A stretch of 64,000 nucleotides of DNA from Hymenobacter nitidus. GTDB lineage: Bacteria; Bacteroidota; Bacteroidia; Cytophagales; Hymenobacteraceae. Of the stretch, positions 1 through 7,511 are shown piece by piece. The notes under the pieces were generated by a model. That model did not search any database and was not told where the DNA came from. It worked only from the letters and a program-made list of their open reading frames with translations. The position numbers were made by a program, and so were the translations under genes. How positions within the stretch are numbered: position 1 is the first letter of the stretch; the number at the start of each line of letters is the position of its first letter. The stretch is taken from positions 1-64,000 of the forward strand of contig NZ_JAJADQ010000013.1 in the NCBI RefSeq assembly GCF_020447315.1, in the 5' to 3' direction.

Positions 1-1
1 G

Positions 2-76
2 TGGGAGATACTGGGTTCGAACCAGTGACCCTCTGCTTGTAAGGCAGATGCTCTGAACCAGCTGAGCTAATCTCCC
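2..76 (-). tRNA. tRNA-Val (anticodon TAC)
   Basis: Read on the minus strand, this folds as a full cloverleaf. The acceptor arm GGGAGAT pairs with ATCTCCC, the D-arm contains AGCTCAGCTGG, the anticodon loop is CTTACAA (anticodon TAC, decoding GUA and other Val codons), and the T-loop is GTTCGAA inside a CTGG/CCAG stem. The discriminator base is A at position 2. The window begins one base further on, so an encoded CCA cannot be judged. Confidence 0.95.
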
Positions 77-94
77 GGGTCCCGTTTGGGAATG

Positions 95-125
95 CAAATA
101 TGGTAGGTCGTTTTTGATTACGCAA
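95..125 (-). promoter_or_regulatory. putative promoter of tRNA-Val
   Basis: On the minus strand CATATTTG (95-102) differs by one base from the Bacteroidetes -7 box TAnnTTTG. A TTG lies 20 nt upstream (123-125), the expected -33 spacing. It sits about 19 bases before the mature tRNA 5' end. This is a motif match only. Confidence 0.4.
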
Positions 126-347
126 CCATTTGCCCAAAAAATCAAGGCAAAAAATCTTTTCAAGGGCGCGGATAGAGCGCAAGTATTTTACTGTCAGAGT
201 ATTCAACAACTCAGGCTGCAGCTGATAAGAAGGGCTGTTGGGTGGTCAGCCTACCCGTGGGCCACCGCTGATTGTTGGGGTTCAACCTAATCGGCCGGTT
301 GCCGTTAAGATTTTCGGTTTGTGTTCTCACCCTTTCTCTCACTACCC

Positions 348-1274
348 ATGAACGATACCCAACTTCTGCAGAACTATTCCGATCAGGAAAAAGCCGCTTA
401 CTTAAGTGTTATTGCCAGCCTGGCCTCGGCCGACCGCGAAGCCTCACCGGCAGAGGTGGAGTTTTTGCAGCAGCTGGCCCAAACGGCTGGTCTTTCGGGC
501 GGCGCTACCCAGCAGGTACTGACGGCCGCCAAGGATGCCTCCAACGAAAGCATCAAGCAGAACCTCGACGCTTTGCGCGGCAGTGAGCTGCGCTTTTCCC
601 TTATTACCGACCTGATCAGCTTTGCCCGCGCCGATGGTGCTTACTCCAACACGGAAGAGGAAATGGTAAACAAAATGGCTGCCTACCTCGGCGTTAACCA
701 GCAGCAGACCAAGGCTCTGGAAAGCGTAGTAGACCAGGCCGCGGCCGTACCCCACGACCCCAATGACCCCGGCAAGCAAGGCTTCCTGAGCGGCATCACC
801 GATAAGCTCAGCAGCGTAGGCATTCCGAAAGGTGCTTTGATGGCCGGCCTGCTCGGCGTGGTAGCGCCCATGGTTATTTCGGGCGTGATGAACCGTGGCG
901 GCCGTTCGGCGGGCATGGGCGGCATGGGCGGTGGCCTGGGCAGCGTACTCGGCGGTGGCGGCACCATGGGCGGCCTGCTCGGCGGCGCTATGGGCGGTAG
1001 TTCGATGGGCGGCTTGCTCGGCGGCCTGCTCGGCGGCGGTCTGCTCAGCGGTATGATGGGCGGCGGTGGCAGCACTGGTAGCTACGGCAATATGCCCCAG
1101 CAAGGCTCCCACGTGGGCGGCGGCGGCTTAGGCTCCCTCACGTCTATTCTGGGCGGCCTGGGCGGCGTGCCCGGCTCGGCTCCCCGGAGTGCCGGCGGTG
1201 GCGGCCTGGGCAGTCTGCTCGGCGGTGGCGGCGGCATGGGCTCGTTGCTCGGCGGCCTGTTCGGCGGCCGCTAG
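348..1274 (+). CDS. TerB-like protein with long Gly/Met/Leu-rich C-terminal tail
   Basis: This 308-residue protein starts at ATG 348; a GTG at 321 is in frame but the extra nine residues look non-conserved. Residues ~1-135 are helical and acidic, with the repeated Ala/Asp pattern (ASADREASPAE, FARADGAYSNTEEE) of the TerB/TerB-like (COG3793) metal-binding helical domain. Then follow a linker, one hydrophobic segment (GALMAGLLGVVAPMVISGVM, ~165-185), and about 120 residues of MGGLLGG/GGGLGS repeats. TerB domains are tied to tellurite and stress responses, but no other ter genes are near, so a tellurite role is not supported. The tail looks like a flexible or self-associating region; its role is unknown. 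The gene is monocistronic and followed by a strong hairpin terminator. Confidence 0.75.
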   Translation: MNDTQLLQNYSDQEKAAYLSVIASLASADREASPAEVEFLQQLAQTAGLSGGATQQVLTAAKDASNESIKQNLDALRGSELRFSLITDLISFARADGAYSNTEEEMVNKMAAYLGVNQQQTKALESVVDQAAAVPHDPNDPGKQGFLSGITDKLSSVGIPKGALMAGLLGVVAPMVISGVMNRGGRSAGMGGMGGGLGSVLGGGGTMGGLLGGAMGGSSMGGLLGGLLGGGLLSGMMGGGGSTGSYGNMPQQGSHVGGGGLGSLTSILGGLGGVPGSAPRSAGGGGLGSLLGGGGGMGSLLGGLFGGR

Positions 1275-1297
1275 GGGCAGCCCAGCAAAACTGATAG

Positions 1298-1329
1298 AAA
1301 AGCCCCGGCAGATTTCTGCCGGGGCTTTT
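1298..1329. terminator. bidirectional intrinsic terminator
   Basis: A perfect 14-bp stem, AAAGCCCCGGCAGA paired with TCTGCCGGGGCTTT around a TT loop, is followed by T residues and preceded by A residues. It lies between the convergent TerB-like and mscS-type genes and can serve both. Confidence 0.85.
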
Positions 1330-1354
1330 TGTGTGTGCTATGCGCGCTAATGCC

Positions 1355-2500
1355 TTACAGAATGTGCTGCTCTGGTGACTGCAGACCCCGCAGCCGGTCG
1401 ACGGCCGGAATCTGGACGATGGTTGTGCCGCTGCTGGCAAACGTGCCGCCGTGCTTTTCCACCAGCTCCACGAGGCGGTAGTTCAGCTCCTCCTTCACAT
1501 TCAGGTACTGGTCGTAATCCGTAGTTTCCACGAAGTACTGCACCGTGACTTCCTTGGCGGCGGGCGTAAGGGCCGCAAACTTGATTTGCACGTCGTTGCT
1601 GGTCAGCGGGTACTCCTGAATGGTGCGCTGGGCGTCCTGCACAATTCCCCGCAGCTGTTCGCTGTTGGTGGCATGGCTCAGGGCCAGCGTGAAGGTGACG
1701 CGCCGGGCCGTGCGCAGCGAGAGGTTGTCCAGGGGCTTGTCAATCATGGACTTGTTGGGCACCGTGACGTAGCTCTTCTCGGCCGTGCGCAGGCGCGTGC
1801 TCCGGAAGCCCACCTTTTCTACGGTGCCCGTCACGTTGCCTACTTCCACCAGGTCGCCCACGGCGAAGGGCCGGTCGAGGAAGATGGTAAAGGAGGCAAT
1901 CAGATTTTCCAGGCTCTCTTTAGCGGCAAATGCCACGGCCAGACCGCCAATGCCCAAGCCGCCAATGAGGGCCGTGACGTTGACGCCAAACACCCGGCCC
2001 AGCATCACCAGAAAAGCAAAGGTGAGCACCAGCACTTTCAGCAGATCCTTGGCGAAGGGAATCAGCTGGTCGTTGAGGCGCGACACGCTGGTTTCGGCCC
2101 GGCGCCGGAATACCAGCTCCAGAAAGTCAACCAGGCGCAGGGCAATCCAGGCCATACCGAAGATGATGCCCAGCTGATACAGCCGAAACAACGCCACCTG
2201 GGGCCAGGGCTGGTTGCGCGTCAGCTCGGAGCTGCGCACGGGGTAGTCGAGCACCTGAAACGCCAGATACACCGTGACCAGAAACACTACAATGGATACC
2301 GGCTGAATCAGCAGGGCTTGAAACTGCAGCTCGCTCACGCCCTCGGTGCGCCGCCGGATAAAACGGAATACCAATCGGGACAATAGCTTGGAGAGCAGCG
2401 TCTTGAAGGCGTAGCCAAACAGCAGGATACCCAGGCACGTGAGGTAAGCGCCCAGGTTGTTGCCCAGAAAGCGGATGTTCAGAATTTCGTGCAGGTTCAT
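1355..2500 (-). CDS. MscS-family mechanosensitive ion channel
   Basis: A 381-residue small-conductance mechanosensitive channel of the inner membrane, expected to release solutes on hypo-osmotic shock. Hydrophobic segments lie at ~17-37, 65-84, 104-123 and 152-170. The pore helix and the start of the beta domain are at ~176-220, with the Gly/Ala-rich stretch GGLGIGGLAVAFAAKESLENL followed by DRPFAVGDLVEVG, the MscS hallmark. The C-terminal alpha/beta domain (~265-360) is present. It is longer than E. coli MscS (286 aa) because of extra N-terminal membrane segments, as in YbdG/YnaI-type members. The start is the ATG at 2500. It is downstream of the dehydrogenase gene on the same strand, but a palindromic spacer of about 100 bp separates them. 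Confidence 0.9.
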   Translation of the reverse strand: MNLHEILNIRFLGNNLGAYLTCLGILLFGYAFKTLLSKLLSRLVFRFIRRRTEGVSELQFQALLIQPVSIVVFLVTVYLAFQVLDYPVRSSELTRNQPWPQVALFRLYQLGIIFGMAWIALRLVDFLELVFRRRAETSVSRLNDQLIPFAKDLLKVLVLTFAFLVMLGRVFGVNVTALIGGLGIGGLAVAFAAKESLENLIASFTIFLDRPFAVGDLVEVGNVTGTVEKVGFRSTRLRTAEKSYVTVPNKSMIDKPLDNLSLRTARRVTFTLALSHATNSEQLRGIVQDAQRTIQEYPLTSNDVQIKFAALTPAAKEVTVQYFVETTDYDQYLNVKEELNYRLVELVEKHGGTFASSGTTIVQIPAVDRLRGLQSPEQHIL

Positions 2501-2507
2501 GAAAGGA

Positions 2508-2604
2508 ATGTGCGGAATGTGGCTGAATAGGAGAAAGGTGAGAAGTGGACGTGCGTCGTCAGTGCGTGCACATTAAGCTCTTACAGCCACATTTCTCCCA
2601 TTTC
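2508..2604. repeat. palindromic spacer of ~9-nt AATGTG-type units
   Basis: Between the dehydrogenase stop (2607) and the mscS-like start (2500) are copies of GGAATGTGCGGAATGTGGCTG on one side and CAGCCACATTTCTCCCATTTC on the other. They form an imperfect inverted repeat with a 10-bp perfect core (AATGTGGCTG/CAGCCACATT). The outer arm begins within 3 nt of the dehydrogenase stop codon. The units resemble those at 44381-44478 and in the two elements at 4477 and 54355. Confidence 0.6.
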
Positions 2605-2606
2605 AA

Positions 2607-3845
2607 TTAAACCAACTGGCGCAGGGCCATTTCAAACGATTTCTGCGCCACGCCCGTCGTGCTGTCGCCCTGCTGGCGGGTGCGCTCCAGGGCCCGGCGG
2701 ATAATGCGCGACGTGTCGCCGAAGATGGCCTGGTCGGTGATTTCGGCGTTGGTTTCCATCAGGTAGGCAAATACCCGGGCCATGCCGCAGTTAGCAATAA
2801 AGTCGGGGATAATGCTCACGTGCTGATCGGCGTACTCACCGGTGGGGCCGAAGAAGATTTCGGGGTCGGCAAAGGGCACGTTGGCCCCGCAGCTCACCAC
2901 TTCCAGTCCGTTCTGAATCATCTGCTCGATCTGGTTGCGGGTAACGAGGCGTGAAGCGGCGGCCGGAATAAAGATTTCGGCGCCCGAGGTCCATACCTGC
3001 CGGTCGATTTGCTCGAACGACAGCAGGTTGTCGGCCGTCAGGGCGTTGCCTTTGCGGTCGAGAAACAGCTGGCGGATTTCGGCCAGCGAGAAGCCTTCGG
3101 GCTTGAGCAGGCCCCCGGCCCGGTCGATGATGCCGGTGATGATGGCGCCCTGCGTAGCCAGGTAGTAAGCGGCGGCCGCGCCCACGTTGCCCCAGCCCTG
3201 AATGATGGCGCGCTTGCCGCGCACGTCACGCCCCCCCCACAGCTCGTAGTAATGGCGCACGGCCTCGGCCACGCCGTAACCTGTGATAAGGTCGGCAATG
3301 GTGTACTTACGGCTCAGCTCGGGCGTGAAGGCGGCATCCTCAATCACCTTGATAACACCCTGGCGCAGCTGGCCCAGCTTCTGAATCTTCTGGGGCTCGG
3401 TGGCGCGGTAGTGGCCGTTTACGATGCCTTCCTGGGGGTGCCACAGGCCGTAATCTTCCGTAATCGGAATTACGTCGTGAATTTCGTCCACGTTCAGGTC
3501 GCCGCCGGTACCGTAGTAATTCTTGAGCAGCGGAATCACGGCGCGGTACCAGCGCTCCAGCACGCCGCGCTTGCGGGGGTCCTGGGGGTCGAAGTTGATG
3601 CCCGACTTGGCCCCGCCGATGGCCGGGCCCGACACGGTAAACTTCACTTCCATCGTTTTGGCCAGGCTCTCCACCTCACGCTTGTCCAGGCCTTTGCGCA
3701 TGCGGGTGCCGCCGCCGGCCGCCCCGCCCCGCAGCGAGTTAATTACCACCCAGCCTTCGGCTTCGGTTTCGGAGTCCTTCCATTCAAAGACAATTTCGGG
3801 GCGCTTGTTCTCGAATTTGGCCAGCAGGTCTTTCATCAGCAGCAA
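2607..3845 (-). CDS. Glu/Leu/Phe/Val-type amino acid dehydrogenase
   Basis: This 412-residue NAD(P)-dependent enzyme of the ELFV dehydrogenase family catalyses reversible oxidative deamination of an amino acid to a 2-oxo acid. The dimerisation/substrate domain has the GGAAGGGTRMRKG substrate loop (~40-52), the catalytic-lysine motif GPAIGGAKSG (K80) and an Asp in GTGGDLN (D116). The Rossmann domain carries GWGNVG (217-222). It is divergent from the classical glutamate dehydrogenase at 35058-36344, so substrate identity (Glu, Leu or another amino acid) cannot be told from sequence alone. The ATG at 3845 (MLLMKDLL) is used; the ATG three codons on is equally possible. A TACCTTTG box lies just upstream. 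Confidence 0.9.
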   Translation of the reverse strand: MLLMKDLLAKFENKRPEIVFEWKDSETEAEGWVVINSLRGGAAGGGTRMRKGLDKREVESLAKTMEVKFTVSGPAIGGAKSGINFDPQDPRKRGVLERWYRAVIPLLKNYYGTGGDLNVDEIHDVIPITEDYGLWHPQEGIVNGHYRATEPQKIQKLGQLRQGVIKVIEDAAFTPELSRKYTIADLITGYGVAEAVRHYYELWGGRDVRGKRAIIQGWGNVGAAAAYYLATQGAIITGIIDRAGGLLKPEGFSLAEIRQLFLDRKGNALTADNLLSFEQIDRQVWTSGAEIFIPAAASRLVTRNQIEQMIQNGLEVVSCGANVPFADPEIFFGPTGEYADQHVSIIPDFIANCGMARVFAYLMETNAEITDQAIFGDTSRIIRRALERTRQQGDSTTGVAQKSFEMALRQLV

Positions 3846-3877
3846 AGAAAATAGTGAGGTGGGTGGGAAATAATGCC

Positions 3878-3885
3878 CAAAGGTA
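3878..3885 (-). promoter_or_regulatory. putative -7 box of the amino acid dehydrogenase gene
   Basis: TACCTTTG on the minus strand matches the Bacteroidetes -7 consensus TAnnTTTG exactly and lies 33 bp before the start codon. No well-spaced -33 TTG was seen. Confidence 0.45.
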
Positions 3886-4074
3886 AGCAGCCCTCGGCAA
3901 GGGGATAGAGTCTTTGGGCTCCGTTAATAAAAAGCCATTTGTGCTAACAGAATTACCGGTTTAATCAAATTTTCTCCGCAAAATCCTCGGGAAACGGAAC
4001 TCTTGGAGCCAGGAATATCGTATTAAGCATATTCCTGCCCGACCCACCCGCAGGACCACCGTTGTAACATCCTC

Positions 4075-4383
4075 ATGAAACCATTACTCTCGCGCGTAGA
4101 ATCCAAGAAAGTAGATAAGGCCGCCGCCATGCTGAAAGTATTGGCTCACCCCAAGCGCCTTGCCATCGTCGACCTGCTCGGCAAAGAGGATAAAATGACC
4201 GTAACGGAAATCTACCGTTCCCTTGATTTGCCTCAAGCCATTGCCTCTCAGCACCTGATTACGCTGAAGGACCGCGGTATTTTATCTTCGTTCAAAGTAG
4301 GAACCAAGATTTATTACTCCCTCTCGATTCCAAAGTTGCTCGACGTTATTGACTCGCTCGAAGACTGCTGCGACTCGCTGTAG
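4075..4383 (+). CDS. ArsR-family winged-helix transcriptional regulator
   Basis: A 102-residue single-domain DNA-binding protein. Its pattern LKVLAHPKRLAIVDLLG... MTVTEIYRSLDLPQAIASQHLITLKDRGILSSFKVGTKIYYSL is the ArsR/SmtB winged helix: the recognition helix is around PQAIASQHLITLK (~59-71) and the beta-wing around GTKIYYSL (~85-92). It lacks the CxC motif of arsenic/metal sensors in helix 3; the only cysteines are a CC pair near the C-terminus (DCCDSL), so the signal is unknown. It stands alone with its own terminator and no obvious target operon beside it. Confidence 0.9.
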   Translation: MKPLLSRVESKKVDKAAAMLKVLAHPKRLAIVDLLGKEDKMTVTEIYRSLDLPQAIASQHLITLKDRGILSSFKVGTKIYYSLSIPKLLDVIDSLEDCCDSL

Positions 4384-4414
4384 AACTCCAGCCGTTTTTT
4401 CCGCCGAAAAAATG

Positions 4415-4445
4415 AAAAAGGACCGCCTCATGACGGTCCTTTTTT
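4415..4445 (+). terminator. intrinsic terminator after arsR-type gene
   Basis: The stem AAAAAGGACCG/CGGTCCTTTTT has an 8-nt loop and ends in a T run, 32 bp after the regulator stop codon. Confidence 0.85.
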
Positions 4446-4476
4446 CGTGGGCAAAGGTTTAAGGTGCGAAGGTGGC

Positions 4477-4664
4477 GGAATGTGCTGATGTGCTAATGCT
4501 CGTGTCATGGCGAGGCGTAAGCCGACGCAATCCGTCCTCTGAAATGGACGAAACCTGCTACTGTGAAAAGCCCTTTCCTGCTCGGGCGGGAAAGGGCTTT
4601 CTGGTCAAAGGGCAGGTCGTACTGCGCAGAGGGCGGCTGGAGTTCGTGCCGCTCGCAACGACAG
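4477..4664. repeat. 190-bp hairpin element, copy A
   Basis: This element starts GGAATGTGCTGATGTGCTAA. It then has a long imperfect inverted repeat: GTCATGGCGAGGCGTAAGCC...TCCGTCCTCTGAAATG on the left, a central hairpin AAAGCCCTTTCC.../GGAAAGGGCTTT, and GCAGAGGGCGGCTGG...GCTCGCAACGACAG on the right. A homologous copy of nearly the same length and structure lies at 54355-54540. Both sit between convergent genes (here arsR-type and hemA). The central hairpin could also terminate transcription. Any reading frame in it is incidental. Confidence 0.75.
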
Positions 4665-4667
4665 TAG

Positions 4668-5939
4668 TTACGCGTGGGTCGTCTGGTTTTCCAGGTCGAA
4701 CAGGTCGGTGAGGACGTCGATGAGCTGGTCGGCCTCGCCGCGCTTGCAGGCGGCTTTAAGCTGCAGCACGGGCTGCTTGAGAATCTTTTGCATCAGAGAG
4801 CGGGTCACCTCATCCATGCGCTTGGCTTCCTCGGGACTCATCTTTTTCTGGAAACGGTCCATTTCTTCCTGCCGAATCTGCTCCAAGGCATTCTTCAGCT
4901 TCTGAATCGTGGGCGAAACCATCATTTCCTTGGTCCAGTCGGCCAGGCTGGCAATACTTTCGGCAATGATGGCCCGCACGTGAGGCACGGCAGCCAGGCG
5001 CTGCTCCAGCGCGGCCGAGGCTTTGCTCTGAATTGTGTCGATATTATACACCAGCACACCCGGCACGTTCTCCACGTCGGCCTCGATGCTGCGCGGCACC
5101 GAGAGGTCGACAAAGAACTTATAGCTGAGCACATCCAGGCGTTCCACCATCTCGCGGGTGAAGAAAGGCGTGTCGCGGGAAATCGAGGAAATCACCACGT
5201 CGGCATCCTTCATGCCCTGCACCAAGTCCTCGAACTCCAGGATCGGCAGGCTGCACTCGGCGGCCAAGGCTTCGGCTTTGGTACGGGTGCGGTTGCAGAG
5301 CGTCACGTCGGTAAACGACTTGCTGTCGGCGAAGTGGCGGCAGACATCGGCCCCGATTTCACCCAAGCCCACCACCAGTACCCGCGGGTTGGCAATATCG
5401 GCGGTCAGCTCTTCTACCAGCTCCAATGTGGCGTAAGACGTGGAGGCGGCGCCGTCGCGGAAACTGGTTTCCTGCTGCACGCGCTTGTTGGTGAAGAAGA
5501 TGGTGTGCAGCAGGCGGTGCAAAAACGGCCCGGCGGCATCCTCATCGGCCGACCACTGGTAAGCCTGCTTCACCTGGTTGCTGATCTGCAGGTCGCCAAC
5601 TACCTGGGCATCGAGGCCCATAGCCACTTCGAACAGGTGCTGCACCGACTCCTGGTAGGTGTCAAGCACATCGAAGTAAGGGAAATAGGCCGATACATCG
5701 CCCAAGCCCTTGAGCTGACCAAGCGCCTCAATAACGGCGGGGCTTTGGTCGCGGTCGGCGGAGTAGTAGATTTCTGTACGGTTGCAGGTGCTGAGCACGA
5801 GTAGGTCGGTGAGGCCTAGGTCGTGATGGAGGGCGTGCAGGAAGCGGCGGCAGGCGGCCTCGTCCAATGAAATCAACTCCCGAATTTCGAGTGGTGCTTT
5901 CTTAAACGATAGGCTAACAGCCTTAAATGGATGGAGCAT
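4668..5939 (-). CDS. hemA: glutamyl-tRNA reductase
   Basis: HemA reduces Glu-tRNA(Glu) to glutamate-1-semialdehyde with NADPH, the first committed step of the C5 tetrapyrrole (heme) pathway. The 423-residue length is normal. The catalytic cysteine is C52 in LSTCNRTEIYY, the NADPH-binding domain has VVGLGEIGADV (189-199) followed by LCNRTRTKAEALA, and the C-terminal helical dimerisation domain runs from ~310 (QRLAAVPHVRAII). The other heme genes are not adjacent. The start ATG (MLHPFKAVSLSFKKAPLEIRE) agrees with the family N-terminus. Confidence 0.97.
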   Translation of the reverse strand: MLHPFKAVSLSFKKAPLEIRELISLDEAACRRFLHALHHDLGLTDLLVLSTCNRTEIYYSADRDQSPAVIEALGQLKGLGDVSAYFPYFDVLDTYQESVQHLFEVAMGLDAQVVGDLQISNQVKQAYQWSADEDAAGPFLHRLLHTIFFTNKRVQQETSFRDGAASTSYATLELVEELTADIANPRVLVVGLGEIGADVCRHFADSKSFTDVTLCNRTRTKAEALAAECSLPILEFEDLVQGMKDADVVISSISRDTPFFTREMVERLDVLSYKFFVDLSVPRSIEADVENVPGVLVYNIDTIQSKASAALEQRLAAVPHVRAIIAESIASLADWTKEMMVSPTIQKLKNALEQIRQEEMDRFQKKMSPEEAKRMDEVTRSLMQKILKQPVLQLKAACKRGEADQLIDVLTDLFDLENQTTHA

Positions 5940-6300
5940 AGCTGGGGCTACGGCGTATTGTAGAAGGCAAAATTACGGCGTAAATCGGTAGTCTGAAACA
6001 GTTGCCAGCCCCCAGAGGTTCGACAGAAACTGAAGGCAAGCAAGAAACCCGCCTGACTGGCTCAGAACGGCATGTTGTACGGAAGGAAGCTGACAAAAAT
6101 CATTTCTTTGAGAATGAATATTTGGCGGCTAACTCGGGTAGCGCGCAGCTTCGGTTGCCTGCCCTCGGTATACAGTAGCGGCCCCGGAGCCAGCCACTGC
6201 CCAGAACCCCGGCCGCGTTCCACCGTTAGGAGCGCACACGCGCCGGTACCGCCGGCGCTGCTTACCTTCGCCTAGGAGCCCGGCTCCGTTATGACGCTTC
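5940..6300. other. divergent intergenic region hemA / histidine kinase
   Basis: 361 bp between divergent genes. Apart from the hemA -7 box I see no repeat, RNA gene or convincing small gene; short ORFs here (for example 6072-6275) have no protein-like pattern. Confidence 0.5.
5968..5975 (-). promoter_or_regulatory. putative -7 box of hemA
   Basis: TAATTTTG on the minus strand fits TAnnTTTG and lies 29 bp before the hemA start. No clear -33 TTG was seen at the usual spacing. Confidence 0.35.
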
Positions 6301-7509
6301 ATGGCCTTTTTCTCCTTCTCCCGGCAAGTGCTACCCATCTACGACCAAAAATCCCGCATCAAGCTGGGCATCCTGGCGGGCGCCATCCTGATTGCGGCGG
6401 CCACGGTGGTCTATACCAACGTGCTGGTAAAGCGCCTCTCGGAGCGGGAGCAGAAGCAGATTGACCTCTACGCCAAGGCGCAGCGCTTCATCATTAACTC
6501 GGAGGTCGACTCGAATACCAACTTCGTGTTCGAGGAAATCATCAACGCCAACACCACGATTCCCATCATTTTCACCGACGGGGAAGCCAACATTCTGGGT
6601 ACCCGCAACGTGGACATTCCCAAGAACGTGTCGGAAAAAGTGGCCCTGGCGTTTTTGCACCAGGAAATTGCCGTCATGAAGCTGCAGCACCCGCCCATTG
6701 TGGTGGAGCTAGGGGCCGGCCTGCGTAACTACATCTACTACAAGGACTCGCAGCTGCTGACCCAGCTACGCACGTATCCGCTGGTGCAGCTGGCCGTTAT
6801 TGCCTGCCTCGGCGTTATGGCCTACTTCTCGTTCAGCTACTCGCGGCGGGCCGAGCAAAACCGCGTGTGGGTGGGCCTGGCCAAGGAAACGGCCCACCAG
6901 CTCGGCACTCCGCTCAGCAGCCTGATGGCCTGGCACACCTACCTCAAAGACTCGGACAAGTGGAAGGACGAGCCCATTGTGGATGAGCTGGGCAAGGATG
7001 TGCGCCGCCTGGAAATCATCACCGAGCGATTCAGCAACATCGGATCGGTGCCCGTGCTCAAGGACGAAAACATCCTGCAGGCCACCAAAAACGCCATTGC
7101 TTACCTGCAAAGCCGGGTGTCGAAGAAGGTCATCTTCGAAATCAAGACCGACCTACCCACCGACACGCCCGCCCAGATCAACGTGCCCTTGTTCGATTGG
7201 GTAATCGAGAATATCTGTAAGAATGCCGTGGATGCCATGGACGGCAAAGGCAACATCACGCTGCACCTGCGCCGGGCCGCCAAAGGCAAGCAGCTCATTG
7301 CCCTCGATATTACGGATACCGGCAAAGGCATTCCGAAAAGCAAAGTGGAAACGGTGTTCCTGCCGGGCTTCACCACCAAAAAGCGGGGTTGGGGCCTGGG
7401 CTTGGCGCTGGCCAAGCGCATTATCGAAAACTACCACCAGGGCCGCCTCTACGTACGCTGGTCAGAGGTGGGCAAGGGTACCACGTTTCGGGTAGTGCTG
7501 AACGGCTAA
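6301..7509 (+). CDS. membrane sensor histidine kinase
   Basis: A 402-residue inner-membrane two-component kinase. One TM helix lies at ~20-40 and another at ~160-180, flanking a periplasmic sensor domain of ~115 residues. The H-box is KETAHQLGTPLSS with phospho-acceptor H199. The ATPase domain has an N-box-like ENICKNAVDAM (303-313), G1 DTGKGI (339-344) and G2 GWGLGLAL (363-370). The HQLGTPLSS form of the H-box is common in Bacteroidetes kinases. No response regulator is adjacent, so it is an orphan kinase here. The ATG at 6301 is the natural start. Confidence 0.92.
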   Translation: MAFFSFSRQVLPIYDQKSRIKLGILAGAILIAAATVVYTNVLVKRLSEREQKQIDLYAKAQRFIINSEVDSNTNFVFEEIINANTTIPIIFTDGEANILGTRNVDIPKNVSEKVALAFLHQEIAVMKLQHPPIVVELGAGLRNYIYYKDSQLLTQLRTYPLVQLAVIACLGVMAYFSFSYSRRAEQNRVWVGLAKETAHQLGTPLSSLMAWHTYLKDSDKWKDEPIVDELGKDVRRLEIITERFSNIGSVPVLKDENILQATKNAIAYLQSRVSKKVIFEIKTDLPTDTPAQINVPLFDWVIENICKNAVDAMDGKGNITLHLRRAAKGKQLIALDITDTGKGIPKSKVETVFLPGFTTKKRGWGLGLALAKRIIENYHQGRLYVRWSEVGKGTTFRVVLNG

Positions 7510-7511
7510 GG

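Noticed and set aside
348..1274. Tellurite-resistance (ter) operon
   Set aside because: Only a TerB-like domain is seen; no terC, terD or terZ gene is nearby.
4472..4711. 79-codon ORF downstream of the ArsR-type gene
   Set aside because: It runs through the 190-bp palindromic element and into the hemA end; no protein-like pattern.
6072..6275. 67-codon ORF between hemA and the histidine kinase
   Set aside because: Composition is random-like and it lies in the divergent promoter region.
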